In this document: in pieces, positions 56,198 through 64,000 of the stretch
Position numbering within the stretch: the stretch's first letter is position 1
How the letters are laid out: each line of letters opens with the position of its first letter
Source: Timaviella obliquedivisa GSE-PSE-MK23-08B
Lineage (GTDB): Bacteria; Cyanobacteriota; Cyanobacteriia; Elainellales; Elainellaceae
NCBI GenBank assembly: GCA_019358855.1
Contig: JAHHII010000007.1
Coordinates: forward strand, 62,001 to 126,000
Length of the DNA: 64,000 nt
Direction: 5' to 3'
The notes under the pieces: generated by a model
The model's database searches: none
Told to the model about the DNA's origin: nothing
What the model saw: only the letters and a program-made list of their open reading frames with translations
Made by a program: the position numbers and the translations under genes

Positions 56198-56220
56198 ATG
56201 GGAGATTACTGATCTCCCAT
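56198..56220. promoter_or_regulatory. Perfect 9-bp inverted repeat upstream of gltB
   Basis: ATGGGAGAT (56198-56206) and ATCTCCCAT (56212-56220) with a 5-bp spacer lie ~132 bp before the gltB start and ~140 bp before the divergent kinase start. The symmetry and spacing fit a dimeric regulator operator. It is not an NtcA box, and there is no T-run to make it a terminator. Confidence 0.45.
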
Positions 56221-56285
56221 CGCTCGTTACTAAAGATTCTGAGGGTATAGCGCTATTCTCTGCAACGTCAAGCAGGTAACATTTT

Positions 56286-56303
56286 GTTGCTGAATTCAGC
56301 AAC
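56286..56303. repeat. Joined family B termini (18-bp perfect palindrome)
   Basis: GTTGCTGAATTCAGCAAC is exactly the two outer ends of a family B element (GCGTTGCTGAAT and ATTCAGCAACGCC) brought together without an interior, followed by GCCC. It lies in the 292-bp gap between gltB and the kinase gene. Confidence 0.6.
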
Positions 56304-56358
56304 GCCCTGATCGTATCAATGGATGATTGGTAAAACCTTATCCTGATTCAATAGACTG

Positions 56359-58455
56359 ATGCAAGTTAAGCTTGATGCTATGGGTCTTAATGCATCTTTT
56401 CCTATGGTCTTTCCGTTGTTGCGCCCAGTTCTAAGCAAGATTTCTAGGAAAGTCTCTCTTCAGGTCATTCTTGCTTGTTTAGTGCTGCAAATTCCGGCAA
56501 TGGTGGGGCTAACAGGCTATCTATCTTTCAAAAATGGTCAAGAAGCCGTCGATGATCTCGCGAATCAACTAACGAATAAAATTGGCGATCGTGTAGAACA
56601 GAAACTGAAAGACTACTTGATTGTTCCTCAATTAATCACTCGGCTTAATGCCAATCAGGTGCGCGCCGGAACGTTAGACCTCGACAATTTATCCGAAGTG
56701 CAACTCTACCTATGGCAACAGTTTCAGCAGTTTAACGATCTCAAATTCAACAACCCCACCTTTATCACTATTGCGACCGAAACAGGTAACTCTATTGGCA
56801 TTGGCTATCGCCCTTTCAATCGCCTCGTCGTTGACATTCGAGATTTAAGCAAAGGTAAAAAAGTAGAGGTTTGGCGGCTCAATGACTGGGGCGATCGCGT
56901 CCGTCTCCGTCAAGTCTTTGCTAATTATGATCCGCGAAAGCAGCCTTGGTATCGAGCGGCTCTCGCAGCGGGCAAGCTGTTTTGGGTCAATCCATCCGTT
57001 GGCATAGGCGAGGACGATTTATTACTCTCCGTCGATCGCCCCCTCTACAATCGTCAAGGCAAGTTGGTCGGTGTTACTCATGCCGCCCTTAGCCTGAGTG
57101 ATGTCAGTCATTTTTTGCGAAAGCTAGAGATTGGGCAAACAGGGCAGGTTTTCATCATGGAAACCAACGGGACCTTAGTGGGTACCTCCACATCTGAGAA
57201 AATTTTTTCTGGTAGCACCATTAAAAGTCAACGAGTTAATGCCTTAGAAAGCAAAAATTCTCTCACGCGCCAAACTGCTGGCTTTCTGGAGAAACGCTTC
57301 AATGGCTTTACAAGTATTAGTCGTCCCCTATCGGTTCAATTTAACGCTTCTGAAGATGGGCAAACCCATTTTGTTGCAGTCCGTCCCTTTCGGGATTACC
57401 AAGGATTAAATTGGTTGGTGGCGATCGTGATTCCTGAACAAGACTTTATGGGAAAAATTCACGAAAATACGCGCCACACGGTTTTGCTCTGTTTGGCGGC
57501 GCTGGGGGTTGCCGTTGCTGTGGCGATCGCGACTAGCCGTTGGATTGCTCGCCCCATTTTGCAACTCAGCGCTGCCGCCGAATCCCTTGCCCAAAATGAC
57601 TGGCACTATCCCATCACCATTCAACGCTCTGACGAACTCGGCATCCTTGCTTCCTCTTTTCAACAAATGCGCGATGAACTACGGCGATCGCGCTTGCTGC
57701 TCGAGGAATATGCCTCTGGTCTGGAACAAAAAAACGAGAAACTCAGCACCCTGGAAGCCGAACTGCGCCAACAGCTTAATCTATTTCTGCACGCTGTCTC
57801 CCACGACCTTAGAAACCCAGTGATTGGCACCTCCATTGTGCTGAACAACCTCAATGCCCAGCCTGGAGAAGCGATCGCCGTTTCCCGCTTAGTGCTGCAC
57901 CGCATGATTGACAGCAACCATCGGCAACTTGAACTGATCAATTCTCTTATTGACACGCACGCTGCCGAAATTTGGGGCATTACCCTCCACTGTCAAAGCC
58001 TGGTGCTGAGAGATCTGGTAGAATCTGCGATCGCCGACCTCCAGCCCCTGATTGAGCGAGAAAACGTCCTCCTCAAAAACCTTATTTCAACTGCACTTCC
58101 ACTGATTCATGTAGACCCTCTTCAAATCGCCCGCGTCTACCAAAACCTGATCGCTAACGCCCTCAAACACAATCCCCCTGGAGTGATCCTCAACCTCCAT
58201 GCCCAGCAAGTACCGGGCTGGATCAACTGCTCAGTCTCCGACAACGGCGCTGGCATCAGCCCAGAACAATGCGAAAAGATCTTCAACCCCTACTTTCGGG
58301 GCAACCCCCGAACAAAATCTGTTGGTTTAGGCTTAGGTCTTTATCTTTGCCAACAAATTGTGCAAGCCCATGGTGGTCGCATCTGGGTTGAAAGCCAGCT
58401 TGGGCAAGGAACCACCTTCTGGTTTACTCTTCCCATTGACAAGTTAGCAGCATGA
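56359..58455 (+). CDS. Sensor histidine kinase with extracellular Cache-like domain (698 aa)
   Basis: TM1 near residues 33-55 (LQVILACLVLQIPAMVGLTG), a ~310-residue periplasmic double-Cache-like region (KQPWYRAALAAGKLFWVNPS, VGVTHAALSLSDVS), TM2 near 374-392, a HAMP linker, HisKA with HAVSHDLRNPVIGTSIVLNN (His near 482), and a HATPase with YQNLIANALKHNPPG, SDNGAGISPEQ and SVGLGLGLYLCQQIVQAHGG. It probably senses a small extracellular ligand. No response regulator is adjacent; ATGs at residues 8 and 16 are alternative starts. Confidence 0.88.
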   Translation: MQVKLDAMGLNASFPMVFPLLRPVLSKISRKVSLQVILACLVLQIPAMVGLTGYLSFKNGQEAVDDLANQLTNKIGDRVEQKLKDYLIVPQLITRLNANQVRAGTLDLDNLSEVQLYLWQQFQQFNDLKFNNPTFITIATETGNSIGIGYRPFNRLVVDIRDLSKGKKVEVWRLNDWGDRVRLRQVFANYDPRKQPWYRAALAAGKLFWVNPSVGIGEDDLLLSVDRPLYNRQGKLVGVTHAALSLSDVSHFLRKLEIGQTGQVFIMETNGTLVGTSTSEKIFSGSTIKSQRVNALESKNSLTRQTAGFLEKRFNGFTSISRPLSVQFNASEDGQTHFVAVRPFRDYQGLNWLVAIVIPEQDFMGKIHENTRHTVLLCLAALGVAVAVAIATSRWIARPILQLSAAAESLAQNDWHYPITIQRSDELGILASSFQQMRDELRRSRLLLEEYASGLEQKNEKLSTLEAELRQQLNLFLHAVSHDLRNPVIGTSIVLNNLNAQPGEAIAVSRLVLHRMIDSNHRQLELINSLIDTHAAEIWGITLHCQSLVLRDLVESAIADLQPLIERENVLLKNLISTALPLIHVDPLQIARVYQNLIANALKHNPPGVILNLHAQQVPGWINCSVSDNGAGISPEQCEKIFNPYFRGNPRTKSVGLGLGLYLCQQIVQAHGGRIWVESQLGQGTTFWFTLPIDKLAA

Positions 58456-58516
58456 TACGCCTGAGTCTCACTATAATACAGAGCGTATTCCTAATCCCTT
58501 CTTTTAACGACCCAGA

Positions 58517-58882
58517 ATGATGGACACCGAAGCCACAAATCCTCAAGGACTCATGACCATTGAGTCCCTTCAAAGAATTCTGAACCGCTCCCGCGCCTCG
58601 GTTTACCGCTATGCCAATACCGAATCTAACGACCTCAATCCGCCCTACAACCCTCAACGGCTCAACCCTGAACTCCGCCTCAACAAAGATGATCCCCTCT
58701 TGTTTCACCCCAATGAAGTTGCCCGCTTTGCCAAAGATGCTCTAGGTATCAAACAGGTCACCATTGAAGTTCAGCAACCCACCGAAACAGTTACTCAAGA
58801 CTTGCTCCGAGAAATTTTGAATGAACTGCGAAAAGTCCGAGCGGTACTAGAAGCAGAGCGATCGCCAGCAGCGCCAAAATAA
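58517..58882 (+). CDS. Small putative DNA-binding protein (121 aa)
   Basis: The N-terminal half (GLMTIESLQRILNRSRASVY, RYANTES) looks like a short winged or MerR/AlpA-type helix-turn-helix, with HPNEVARFAKDALGI completing it. The C-terminal half is a charged amphipathic helix (TQDLLREILNELRKVRAVLE), which may form a coiled coil. It follows the kinase gene by 61 bp on the same strand. It may be a regulator but has no receiver domain; family not recognised. Confidence 0.55.
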   Translation: MMDTEATNPQGLMTIESLQRILNRSRASVYRYANTESNDLNPPYNPQRLNPELRLNKDDPLLFHPNEVARFAKDALGIKQVTIEVQQPTETVTQDLLREILNELRKVRAVLEAERSPAAPK

Positions 58883-59027
58883 GCTCTGTTCAAAATTCGG
58901 TTTCCTTATTCGGTTCTACCTACTATCTAGAACTCCATCAACGCTAAGATAATTGAGGAGTTTGTAGGCTCACAATCTGTGAGGCTACTCACTTAATCAC
59001 AGAACTTGCTAGACAGGGTAGTTATTT

Positions 59028-59774
59028 GTGCAAAAAACCATGCTCAAAACCTTAGCTGCTGATTTCCAAATTATCTTTGAACGTGACCCAGCGGCTCGGA
59101 GCAAGCTAGAGGTACTATTTTGCTATCCTGGCTTTCAGGCATTAATTTTCCATCGATTTGCTCACTGGCTGCATAAATTGCATCTGCCCTTAATTGCCCG
59201 TCTAACCTCTCATTTAGCGAGGTTTTTAACTGGCATTGAAATTCACCCTGGCGCTTCAATTGGGCAGGGAGTTTTTATTGATCACGGCATGGGCGTGGTT
59301 ATTGGCGAGACGGCAATTATTGGCGACTATGCCTTGATTTATCAGGGAGTGACTTTGGGTGGAACGGGTAAAGAATGCGGTAAGCGGCACCCAACCTTGG
59401 GGGAGAATGTGGTCGTTGGAGCAGGCGCTAAGGTTTTAGGCAACATTCAAGTTGGCAATAATGCTCGAATTGGCGCCGGATCGGTAGTCCTGCGCGATGT
59501 GCCTGCTGACTGTACAGTGGTCGGGATTCCGGGTCGTATTGTCTACCGAGCAGGCGAACGAGTAGGGCCCTTAGAGCATGGCAGTATGCCTGACTCTGAA
59601 GCGCAAGTGATTCGGGCGTTGGTCGATCGCATTGAGGCGTTAGAGCAACAAGTCCAGGGTTTAAACCCGCCCGTTGCCCAACCCGAACTGGTCATGGCAG
59701 GCACCTCTCTACCGGCTCGCTGCCGCATTCAAGACAAAGTCTTTGAGCAGTTTTTTGACGGTTCAGGGATTTAA
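59028..59774 (+). CDS. cysE: Serine O-acetyltransferase CysE (248 aa)
   Basis: The helical N-terminal domain ([30 protein letters not shown]) is followed by a left-handed hexapeptide beta helix: [20 protein letters not shown] with the catalytic Asp-His pair, [40 protein letters not shown]. It makes O-acetylserine for cysteine synthesis. GTG at 59028 is the likely start because AGGG at 59015-59018 is properly spaced for it, while the ATG at 59040 is too far. The C-terminus extends ~60 residues beyond the usual end. Confidence 0.92.
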   Translation: MQKTMLKTLAADFQIIFERDPAARSKLEVLFCYPGFQALIFHRFAHWLHKLHLPLIARLTSHLARFLTGIEIHPGASIGQGVFIDHGMGVVIGETAIIGDYALIYQGVTLGGTGKECGKRHPTLGENVVVGAGAKVLGNIQVGNNARIGAGSVVLRDVPADCTVVGIPGRIVYRAGERVGPLEHGSMPDSEAQVIRALVDRIEALEQQVQGLNPPVAQPELVMAGTSLPARCRIQDKVFEQFFDGSGI

Positions 59775-59818
59775 TAGATTAGTCGTCTGATTGCTCAAAG
59801 ATCTGATGAATTGCAGCT

Positions 59819-60400
59819 TTAAGGATTCACTTCTTCCATAGACCAGTCTTCTAGATGAGGCTCTTTTTTAGAGTAAAGATAACGATTTTGTGGATCGCCT
59901 CGTAGCTCTAAATGGTCAACTTGAGTCGGTTCTAGCAAGAGCAGGCAAAAGTTTGATAAGGGAGTCAGTGGCTCGGGAGTCGTTTGTTCAAGCGGCTGGG
60001 TTTTGGGCTGTTTAGGATGCGCCCAAGCAAACTGCGATCGCCCCGCGTCGGATAAATCGTGCCACAGCATTTTTCGAGCTTTCAGCAATGCTTCATCGCC
60101 ATAATCTGCTGACACCACAATTAACTTCCCCAATATCCGAAACTGTTCGCGGGTTTTAGGAAAGTACCAGCAAATTTCTCCCCAAGGCTGAGCTTGAAGC
60201 TGATCTATTTTTTCACTGCGGCTATCTGCAACAAACCGTAGATGGTTAGTGTTTTCTAAAAAACCACGGAATACTATGGTGCGATTGGCAGGTCGCCCAT
60301 CCATCCGGGCGGTTGCAAGCTGCATATAGCGAGCATAGGGGAGAGCACGATTACGATGAAGAGCGTGGGTTAGGGGCGATCGCCAGGGCGCTAAAGGCAT
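59819..60400 (-). CDS. PPOX-class FMN-dependent protein, alr4036-type (193 aa)
   Basis: Split-barrel FMN-binding fold: RYMQLATARMDGRPANRTIV, FRGFLENTNHLRFVADSRSE and KIDQLQAQPWGEICWYFPKT are typical of pyridoxamine-phosphate-oxidase-like proteins in the cyanobacterial alr4036 family. The substrate is not known. Stands alone, convergent with cysE and divergent in orientation from nothing else nearby. Confidence 0.82.
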   Translation of the reverse strand: MPLAPWRSPLTHALHRNRALPYARYMQLATARMDGRPANRTIVFRGFLENTNHLRFVADSRSEKIDQLQAQPWGEICWYFPKTREQFRILGKLIVVSADYGDEALLKARKMLWHDLSDAGRSQFAWAHPKQPKTQPLEQTTPEPLTPLSNFCLLLLEPTQVDHLELRGDPQNRYLYSKKEPHLEDWSMEEVNP

Positions 60401-60427
60401 AAAGGAAAAGTTAAAAGGTCAAAAACT

Positions 60428-60565
60428 CTAGTCAAAGGACAAGACACAATCAATATTTTTTTGTCCTATCGCTTTGCACTGATCAAACCGTGATTGCGCA
60501 TGTCCGACCATAAAAATAAGTGCCCCGACAAAAACCACTGCAACTAACTTATCCACACTTATCAT
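60428..60565 (-). CDS. 45-aa single-helix membrane peptide, coupled to the pentapeptide gene
   Basis: ATG at 60563-60565 is preceded by a strong AGGAG, which lies in the last codons of the pentapeptide-repeat gene (its stop is at 60571-60573). The translation starts MISVDKLVAVVFVGALIFMV, one transmembrane helix, then GHAQSRFDQCKAIGQKNIDC and VLSFD, giving two cysteines on the far side. The ribosome site, 5-bp spacing and topology make this a convincing small gene translated together with its neighbour. No family recognised. Confidence 0.65.
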   Translation of the reverse strand: MISVDKLVAVVFVGALIFMVGHAQSRFDQCKAIGQKNIDCVLSFD

Positions 60566-60570
60566 TCAAT

Positions 60571-61635
60571 TTATCTCCTATACCCACTAGCGCCCAACGG
60601 CTCGTCAAGAATAGCCCCCCGTGCCTTTAAGTTGACCTTCTCTGTCGATTTCAGCCCAAAGTTATTGCTAAATCGAGCGCCTTTCACCAAAATAACGCTT
60701 AAATCTACTCCGCTAAAGTTTGCTCCATTCACTGTTGCTTCCCGAAAGTCTGCACCACTTAAATCTGCATGACTCAGGTCAGTATCATTCAGTTGAGCGC
60801 GCCCCAAACTTGCCCAGCTTAAATTGACGCTACTCAAATCAGCCCGGCTCAGCTTTGCCCAGCTTAAGTCTGCTGCACTCAGGTTGGCTCCACTCAGTTT
60901 GGCTTCCCGTAAGTCGGCTCCACTTAAGTCGGCTCCGCTGAGGTCAACTTCTCGCAGGTCGGAACCCCGCAAAACTGCCTCACATAAATCGGCATCACTC
61001 AAATCTACGCCTCGCAGATCGGCATTTTGGAGGTTGGCTCCGCGCAAAATTGCTTCTCGTAAAATGGCTCCTCGGAGGTCAGTGTCGCTCAGGTTAGCAT
61101 CTCGCAGATCAACTCGACTTAAGTTTGCGTGGCTGAGGTTGGAGTAGCTTAAATCTGCGTCACTTAAATCAACTTTGCTCAGTACTGCCCAAAGAATGAA
61201 GAGCATGTTGGGGTTTGCCCAGAGGATGTATGCTCCTTCGGCATAGACCGAAACGCGGAGCGACCACAGGAGGGCTGCCCACACTAGAATAATGCCAATC
61301 AAGACGGCATTTCTAAGGTTAGTCCCGCGCAAGTCACCTTGGTTAAAACTGACCTCGCGCAAATTAATCCAGACTAAGATGCTCCAGATCAAATTTGCCC
61401 AAACTAGGATAATTCCGGGTACGCCTGCTGCGTTAAAAAATGTCCAAATAATGACAGCCCAACCAAAATTGGCACAAAGGAGCATATTGCCAATCAAATC
61501 GACTCGGGTTAGATCAACCCCTCTTAAATCAATGGCGTTAAATTTCTTCTTGCCTCTCCAAATCGCAAAACGAGTACTCAAGCCCCGGAGGAGTCTGGGC
61601 GATCGCGCTTTATAGTCAGTCTGGCTGTTATTCAT
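60571..61635 (-). CDS. Pentapeptide-repeat protein with membrane segments (354 aa)
   Basis: Residues ~36-45, ~98-110 and ~150-330 are A(D/N)LXX pentapeptides (LSHANLSRVDLRDANLSDTD) forming a right-handed quadrilateral beta helix. The repeats are interrupted at ~50-95 and ~112-150 by Trp-rich hydrophobic stretches (VPGIILVWANLIWSILVWIN, IGIILVWAALLWSLRV) that look transmembrane. It is thus probably a membrane-anchored repeat scaffold; function unknown. It shares a transcript with the 45-aa peptide downstream. Confidence 0.78.
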   Translation of the reverse strand: MNNSQTDYKARSPRLLRGLSTRFAIWRGKKKFNAIDLRGVDLTRVDLIGNMLLCANFGWAVIIWTFFNAAGVPGIILVWANLIWSILVWINLREVSFNQGDLRGTNLRNAVLIGIILVWAALLWSLRVSVYAEGAYILWANPNMLFILWAVLSKVDLSDADLSYSNLSHANLSRVDLRDANLSDTDLRGAILREAILRGANLQNADLRGVDLSDADLCEAVLRGSDLREVDLSGADLSGADLREAKLSGANLSAADLSWAKLSRADLSSVNLSWASLGRAQLNDTDLSHADLSGADFREATVNGANFSGVDLSVILVKGARFSNNFGLKSTEKVNLKARGAILDEPLGASGYRR

Positions 61636-61785
61636 AGAGATCCAGGAACGATGGGAGGGCTTAAGTTAAAAAATTATCAAGCTTTAGGATTCATCTGATG
61701 AATATCAATCGATCAGGCTGTTTATCGGCTTTATCTAGCTTCATACAACCATAACTTAGACCGAATCTATCGCTGCATTTTGCGT

Positions 61786-62262
61786 ATGAAAACTAATGCT
61801 GTCCGTATCCTAGATAACCTGGGCATATCCTACCATCTCCTTTCTTATGAGGTTGACCCCAATGACTTAGCCGCCGAACAGACTGCCCTTAAGGTTGGCT
61901 TACCGCCAGAGCAACTCTTTAAAACATTAGTGGTGCGGGGCAATAGCATAGGAGTTTTGCTTGCGGTTATTCCCAGTCATTATCAACTCGATTTGAAGCG
62001 GCTGGCTAAGCTGACGGGCGATCGCAAAATAGACCCTGTTCCTCTCAAAGAAGTACAGTCGTTGACAGGCTACATTCGCGGTGGGGTCACAGCGTTAGCC
62101 TGTAAGCGGGAATATCCCGTTTACGTGGAAGAAGTGATTGCAGTATTTGACCAAATTGCGGTTTCTGCGGGAGCACGAGGACGGCTAGTGCAGCTTACCC
62201 CGGCTGATTATCTGCAAGCAGTTCACGGAAAATTAGGGTCAATTTCCATAGAAAAACCTTAG
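61786..62262 (+). CDS. ybaK: YbaK/EbsC-type aminoacyl-tRNA deacylase
   Basis: TNAVRILDNLGISYHLLSYE, LPPEQLFKTLVVRGNSIGVL with the key Lys, and TGYIRGGVTALACKREYPVY are the YbaK fold and GGxxPxG-like loop. The family hydrolyses mischarged Cys-tRNA(Pro) to preserve translation fidelity. Chosen start ATG 61786; the TTG at 61780 is an alternative. Normal length (158 aa). Confidence 0.88.
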   Translation: MKTNAVRILDNLGISYHLLSYEVDPNDLAAEQTALKVGLPPEQLFKTLVVRGNSIGVLLAVIPSHYQLDLKRLAKLTGDRKIDPVPLKEVQSLTGYIRGGVTALACKREYPVYVEEVIAVFDQIAVSAGARGRLVQLTPADYLQAVHGKLGSISIEKP

Positions 62263-62410
62263 TTGCGGCTGACGCGACGAGGCGTAAAGAACACCCGACC
62301 TGCCAAGCTTTGAAAGTAGGTTGATCCAAGGGTGAAGAGGAAAAGGAAATAGGCGATCGCTCGGACAAGATAAGCCGTTCAGCTTATTCAAACAAGGCAC
62401 TTAACAAAGT

Positions 62411-62438
62411 TCGGTTCATACCCTAATTCAGCAACGCC
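62411..62438. repeat. Solo family B end (copy B7)
   Basis: TCGGTTCATACCCTAATTCA followed by GCAACGCC is the right terminal repeat of family B without a partner end. The remaining 62263-62458 gap shows no gene. Confidence 0.55.
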
Positions 62439-62458
62439 GAAAAAGATTGCAGTAGTGC

Positions 62459-63184
62459 TTAGGGTGATAGTTTTGCTTTCTTTAAGCGGTTTGCTTCGTA
62501 CCAGGTGGCGATCGCTGGAACCCACTGCTTAAAAGGCTCCCACATTAACTCACAAAGCTGTTGCGCCTCCAGTTGAGCATCTAGTTTCCAGCGCAAATCT
62601 AACAAGTGCAACATCGATCGCACATTTGCTGACATGACCCAATGCTGCCGAACATCAAACGCAATCAACCCGCGTGCGTGTTCTTCTGAAAAGCCCTGGT
62701 TAATTCGCTCTTGATAACGCTTACAGCCCATCAAACACCACTCCAAATCTTGTTGCCGCAGTGCTTCAGTATATTCGTAGCGCTTGCCCTGGCGATCGCT
62801 GTACGCTCCTAAGGGACGCAGGTAAAACACCTCTTCAATATCTCGCTGACCGTCTACAACCTCAATAATTCGGTTTCCGGTATAGCGGAAAGACTGGACA
62901 TCAAAAGAAATTCCGACGCGATGAGTTCGCATCTGTTGCATCGTCGAGTGGGGAAAGAAACCGCAGTTTAAGGTAATTTGCGGATGCTCCAGCGGTCCAT
63001 AGTGTCCTCGGTTACCTGCCAACAGTTGCTTAACGACAACTTCGCCACTTTTGTCTTCAGAGGGGAAGCGATCGCGCTCTGCCCAGACAAATCCTTCTGC
63101 ATAATCTTGATGCATTGCAGCATAGATAGTTTGCTGAGGGTTAGCAGTTTGAGAAATAACCTCGACAGTAAAAAAACGATCCAT
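62459..63184 (-). CDS. thyX: Flavin-dependent thymidylate synthase ThyX
   Basis: Makes dTMP from dUMP using FAD and methylene-tetrahydrofolate. The ThyX signature QMRTHRVGISFDVQSFRYTG sits near residue 100; GHYGPLEHPQITLNCGF precedes it and WVMSANVRSMLHLLDLRWKL follows, both family features. Start chosen at ATG 63182-63184 (MDRFFTVEVIS). The frame is open upstream to 63217, but that segment is an 18-bp tandem duplication (63189-63206, 63207-63224) and carries a GAGAG ribosome-site-like motif. Confidence 0.9.
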   Translation of the reverse strand: MDRFFTVEVISQTANPQQTIYAAMHQDYAEGFVWAERDRFPSEDKSGEVVVKQLLAGNRGHYGPLEHPQITLNCGFFPHSTMQQMRTHRVGISFDVQSFRYTGNRIIEVVDGQRDIEEVFYLRPLGAYSDRQGKRYEYTEALRQQDLEWCLMGCKRYQERINQGFSEEHARGLIAFDVRQHWVMSANVRSMLHLLDLRWKLDAQLEAQQLCELMWEPFKQWVPAIATWYEANRLKKAKLSP

Positions 63185-63224
63185 ATATTCAACTCTCACA
63201 AAACCTTCAACTCTCACAAAACCT

Positions 63225-64000
63225 TTACTCTTCTATGATCTGTCGCATCGCTGTTACAGAAACTGCTTGCCGAGTTGCAGCATTCAATCGCCCTTGCCCC
63301 AGGCTTTGCAGCCCATCCAGCAGCGCGCTACAAACGCTCGGCTCAGTCTCCCGATTCAACATCAACCGAAAACAATCTGCCAGGTCAGCAGGCGATATTG
63401 AGTTTGAAGCAGGCGAAGCTTCTGTCAATTCGACCTGAAGCCGATGAGTAATCTGTCGAACCGCAATCAAACGCTTTAGCGGGTCGGCATCTGATAGACG
63501 ATCCAAAAGGCTATCCAGCTGCTGGTCTTCTCTCAGACCTGCTGTCTCAAACTGCCGATTCAAGGTTTGCCAGGTTAGCAGTAGTAAAACTGTCAACGTG
63601 CCAAAGCCTTGCAGAATTACGCCTAAAGCCAACCAAGACCGCTCTGCTTCCAGCCAAATTCCTGTAGTGACATAAGCACTAAAAGCCGCAATCCCGCCAC
63701 TGGCGATCGCCAATGTCAACGGACGATGAGAACCTGTCCACAGCCACCGCCAATCTATGTTAGGAATTTTCCATTGTCCTTGCTGTGCCAAATAGATAAC
63801 TACAAGGACTACGATCCCAATAGCCAGCGCCAGCACCAACTGCCAGTTCCAAATCAGCAGTGCAACCACAATCGCAGCGCCCCAAAGCTGCTCTGGAGAA
63901 AACCAGCCTTGTCTTAAAAAGCGACCCAGCCGCCGAAACTCTCTGGAATCCGCGATATGGAGAGAGGCGGATTCAAGCCAATGAACGAATTGTTGCAACT
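63225..64000 (-). CDS. Membrane protein with C-terminal helical repeat part (partial at window edge)
   Basis: The frame is open to the window edge, so the true start may lie beyond 64000. Four hydrophobic segments (WGAAIVVALLIWNWQLVLAL, IGIVVLVVIYLA, LTLAIASGGIAAFSAYVTTG, GVILQGFGTLTVLLLLTW) precede a cytoplasmic helical domain with armadillo/HEAT character (DPLKRLIAVRQITHRLQVEL, EPSVCSALLDGLQSLG). Family not recognised beyond that; it is typical of cyanobacterial conserved membrane proteins. Its 3' end lies 40 bp before the chosen thyX start. Confidence 0.6.
   Translation of the reverse strand, partial: LQQFVHWLESASLHIADSREFRRLGRFLRQGWFSPEQLWGAAIVVALLIWNWQLVLALAIGIVVLVVIYLAQQGQWKIPNIDWRWLWTGSHRPLTLAIASGGIAAFSAYVTTGIWLEAERSWLALGVILQGFGTLTVLLLLTWQTLNRQFETAGLREDQQLDSLLDRLSDADPLKRLIAVRQITHRLQVELTEASPASNSISPADLADCFRLMLNRETEPSVCSALLDGLQSLGQGRLNAATRQAVSVTAMRQIIEE

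Overview
The window is chromosomal DNA from a cyanobacterium, most likely a filamentous Leptolyngbya/Oscillatoria-type organism. The evidence is the very high density of the HIP1 octamer GCGATCGC on both strands and many cyanobacteria-typical families: a CYP110-type P450, a DUF1400 alpha/beta hydrolase, an alr4036-type FMN protein, pentapeptide and RTX proteins, Uma2 proteins, and dispersed palindromic repeats. No rRNA, tRNA, CRISPR array, transposase gene or prophage was found. Function calls come from reading motifs by eye, without database searches.

Layout. 1-5.1 kb: the end of a PEP-utilising enzyme, a repeat-rich gap, the NAD(P)H nitrite reductase genes nirB-nirD and a Uma2 remnant. 5.2-16.3 kb: CYP110 with a small membrane protein, a glycogen debranching enzyme, the ergothioneine genes egtB-egtD, a HEAT-repeat protein and an ABC exporter. 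16.3-26.8 kb: a broken toxin-antitoxin (TA) pair next to a NACHT-HEAT NTPase, a DUF1400 hydrolase, ligA, an orphan response regulator, a deacetylase-like enzyme and an RTX protein. 26.8-31.7 kb: repeats, a strongly structured leader before a 74-aa gene, then a RelE-type TA pair running into an LRR-Roc-COR-TIR gene. 31.7-42.6 kb: phosphatase, glycosyltransferase, AzlCD exporter, YdcF, SGNH-like and LuxR-type proteins, several conserved hypotheticals and a Uma2 gene.

42.8-49.4 kb is the most unusual region. A frameshifted type IIG-like restriction-methyltransferase gene is followed by at least six TA modules. Between them lie four extra partial copies of the 3' end of a related methyltransferase gene. 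In two of these, the fragment starts within about one base of a cassette stop codon. HicA, HigB, a PIN toxin and an MNT nucleotidyltransferase are broken, and two other pairs look intact. This reads as an accretion and decay array anchored on a methyltransferase 3' end.

49.4-64 kb returns to core functions: gltB-gltD (interrupted by repeat elements), a sensor kinase, cysE, an FMN protein, a pentapeptide/membrane protein translationally coupled to a 45-aa membrane peptide, a YbaK deacylase, thyX and a partial membrane protein. NirBD and GltBD together would give a pyridine-nucleotide-driven route from nitrite to glutamate. CysE supplies the cysteine branch, and cysteine is also a likely sulfur donor for ergothioneine.
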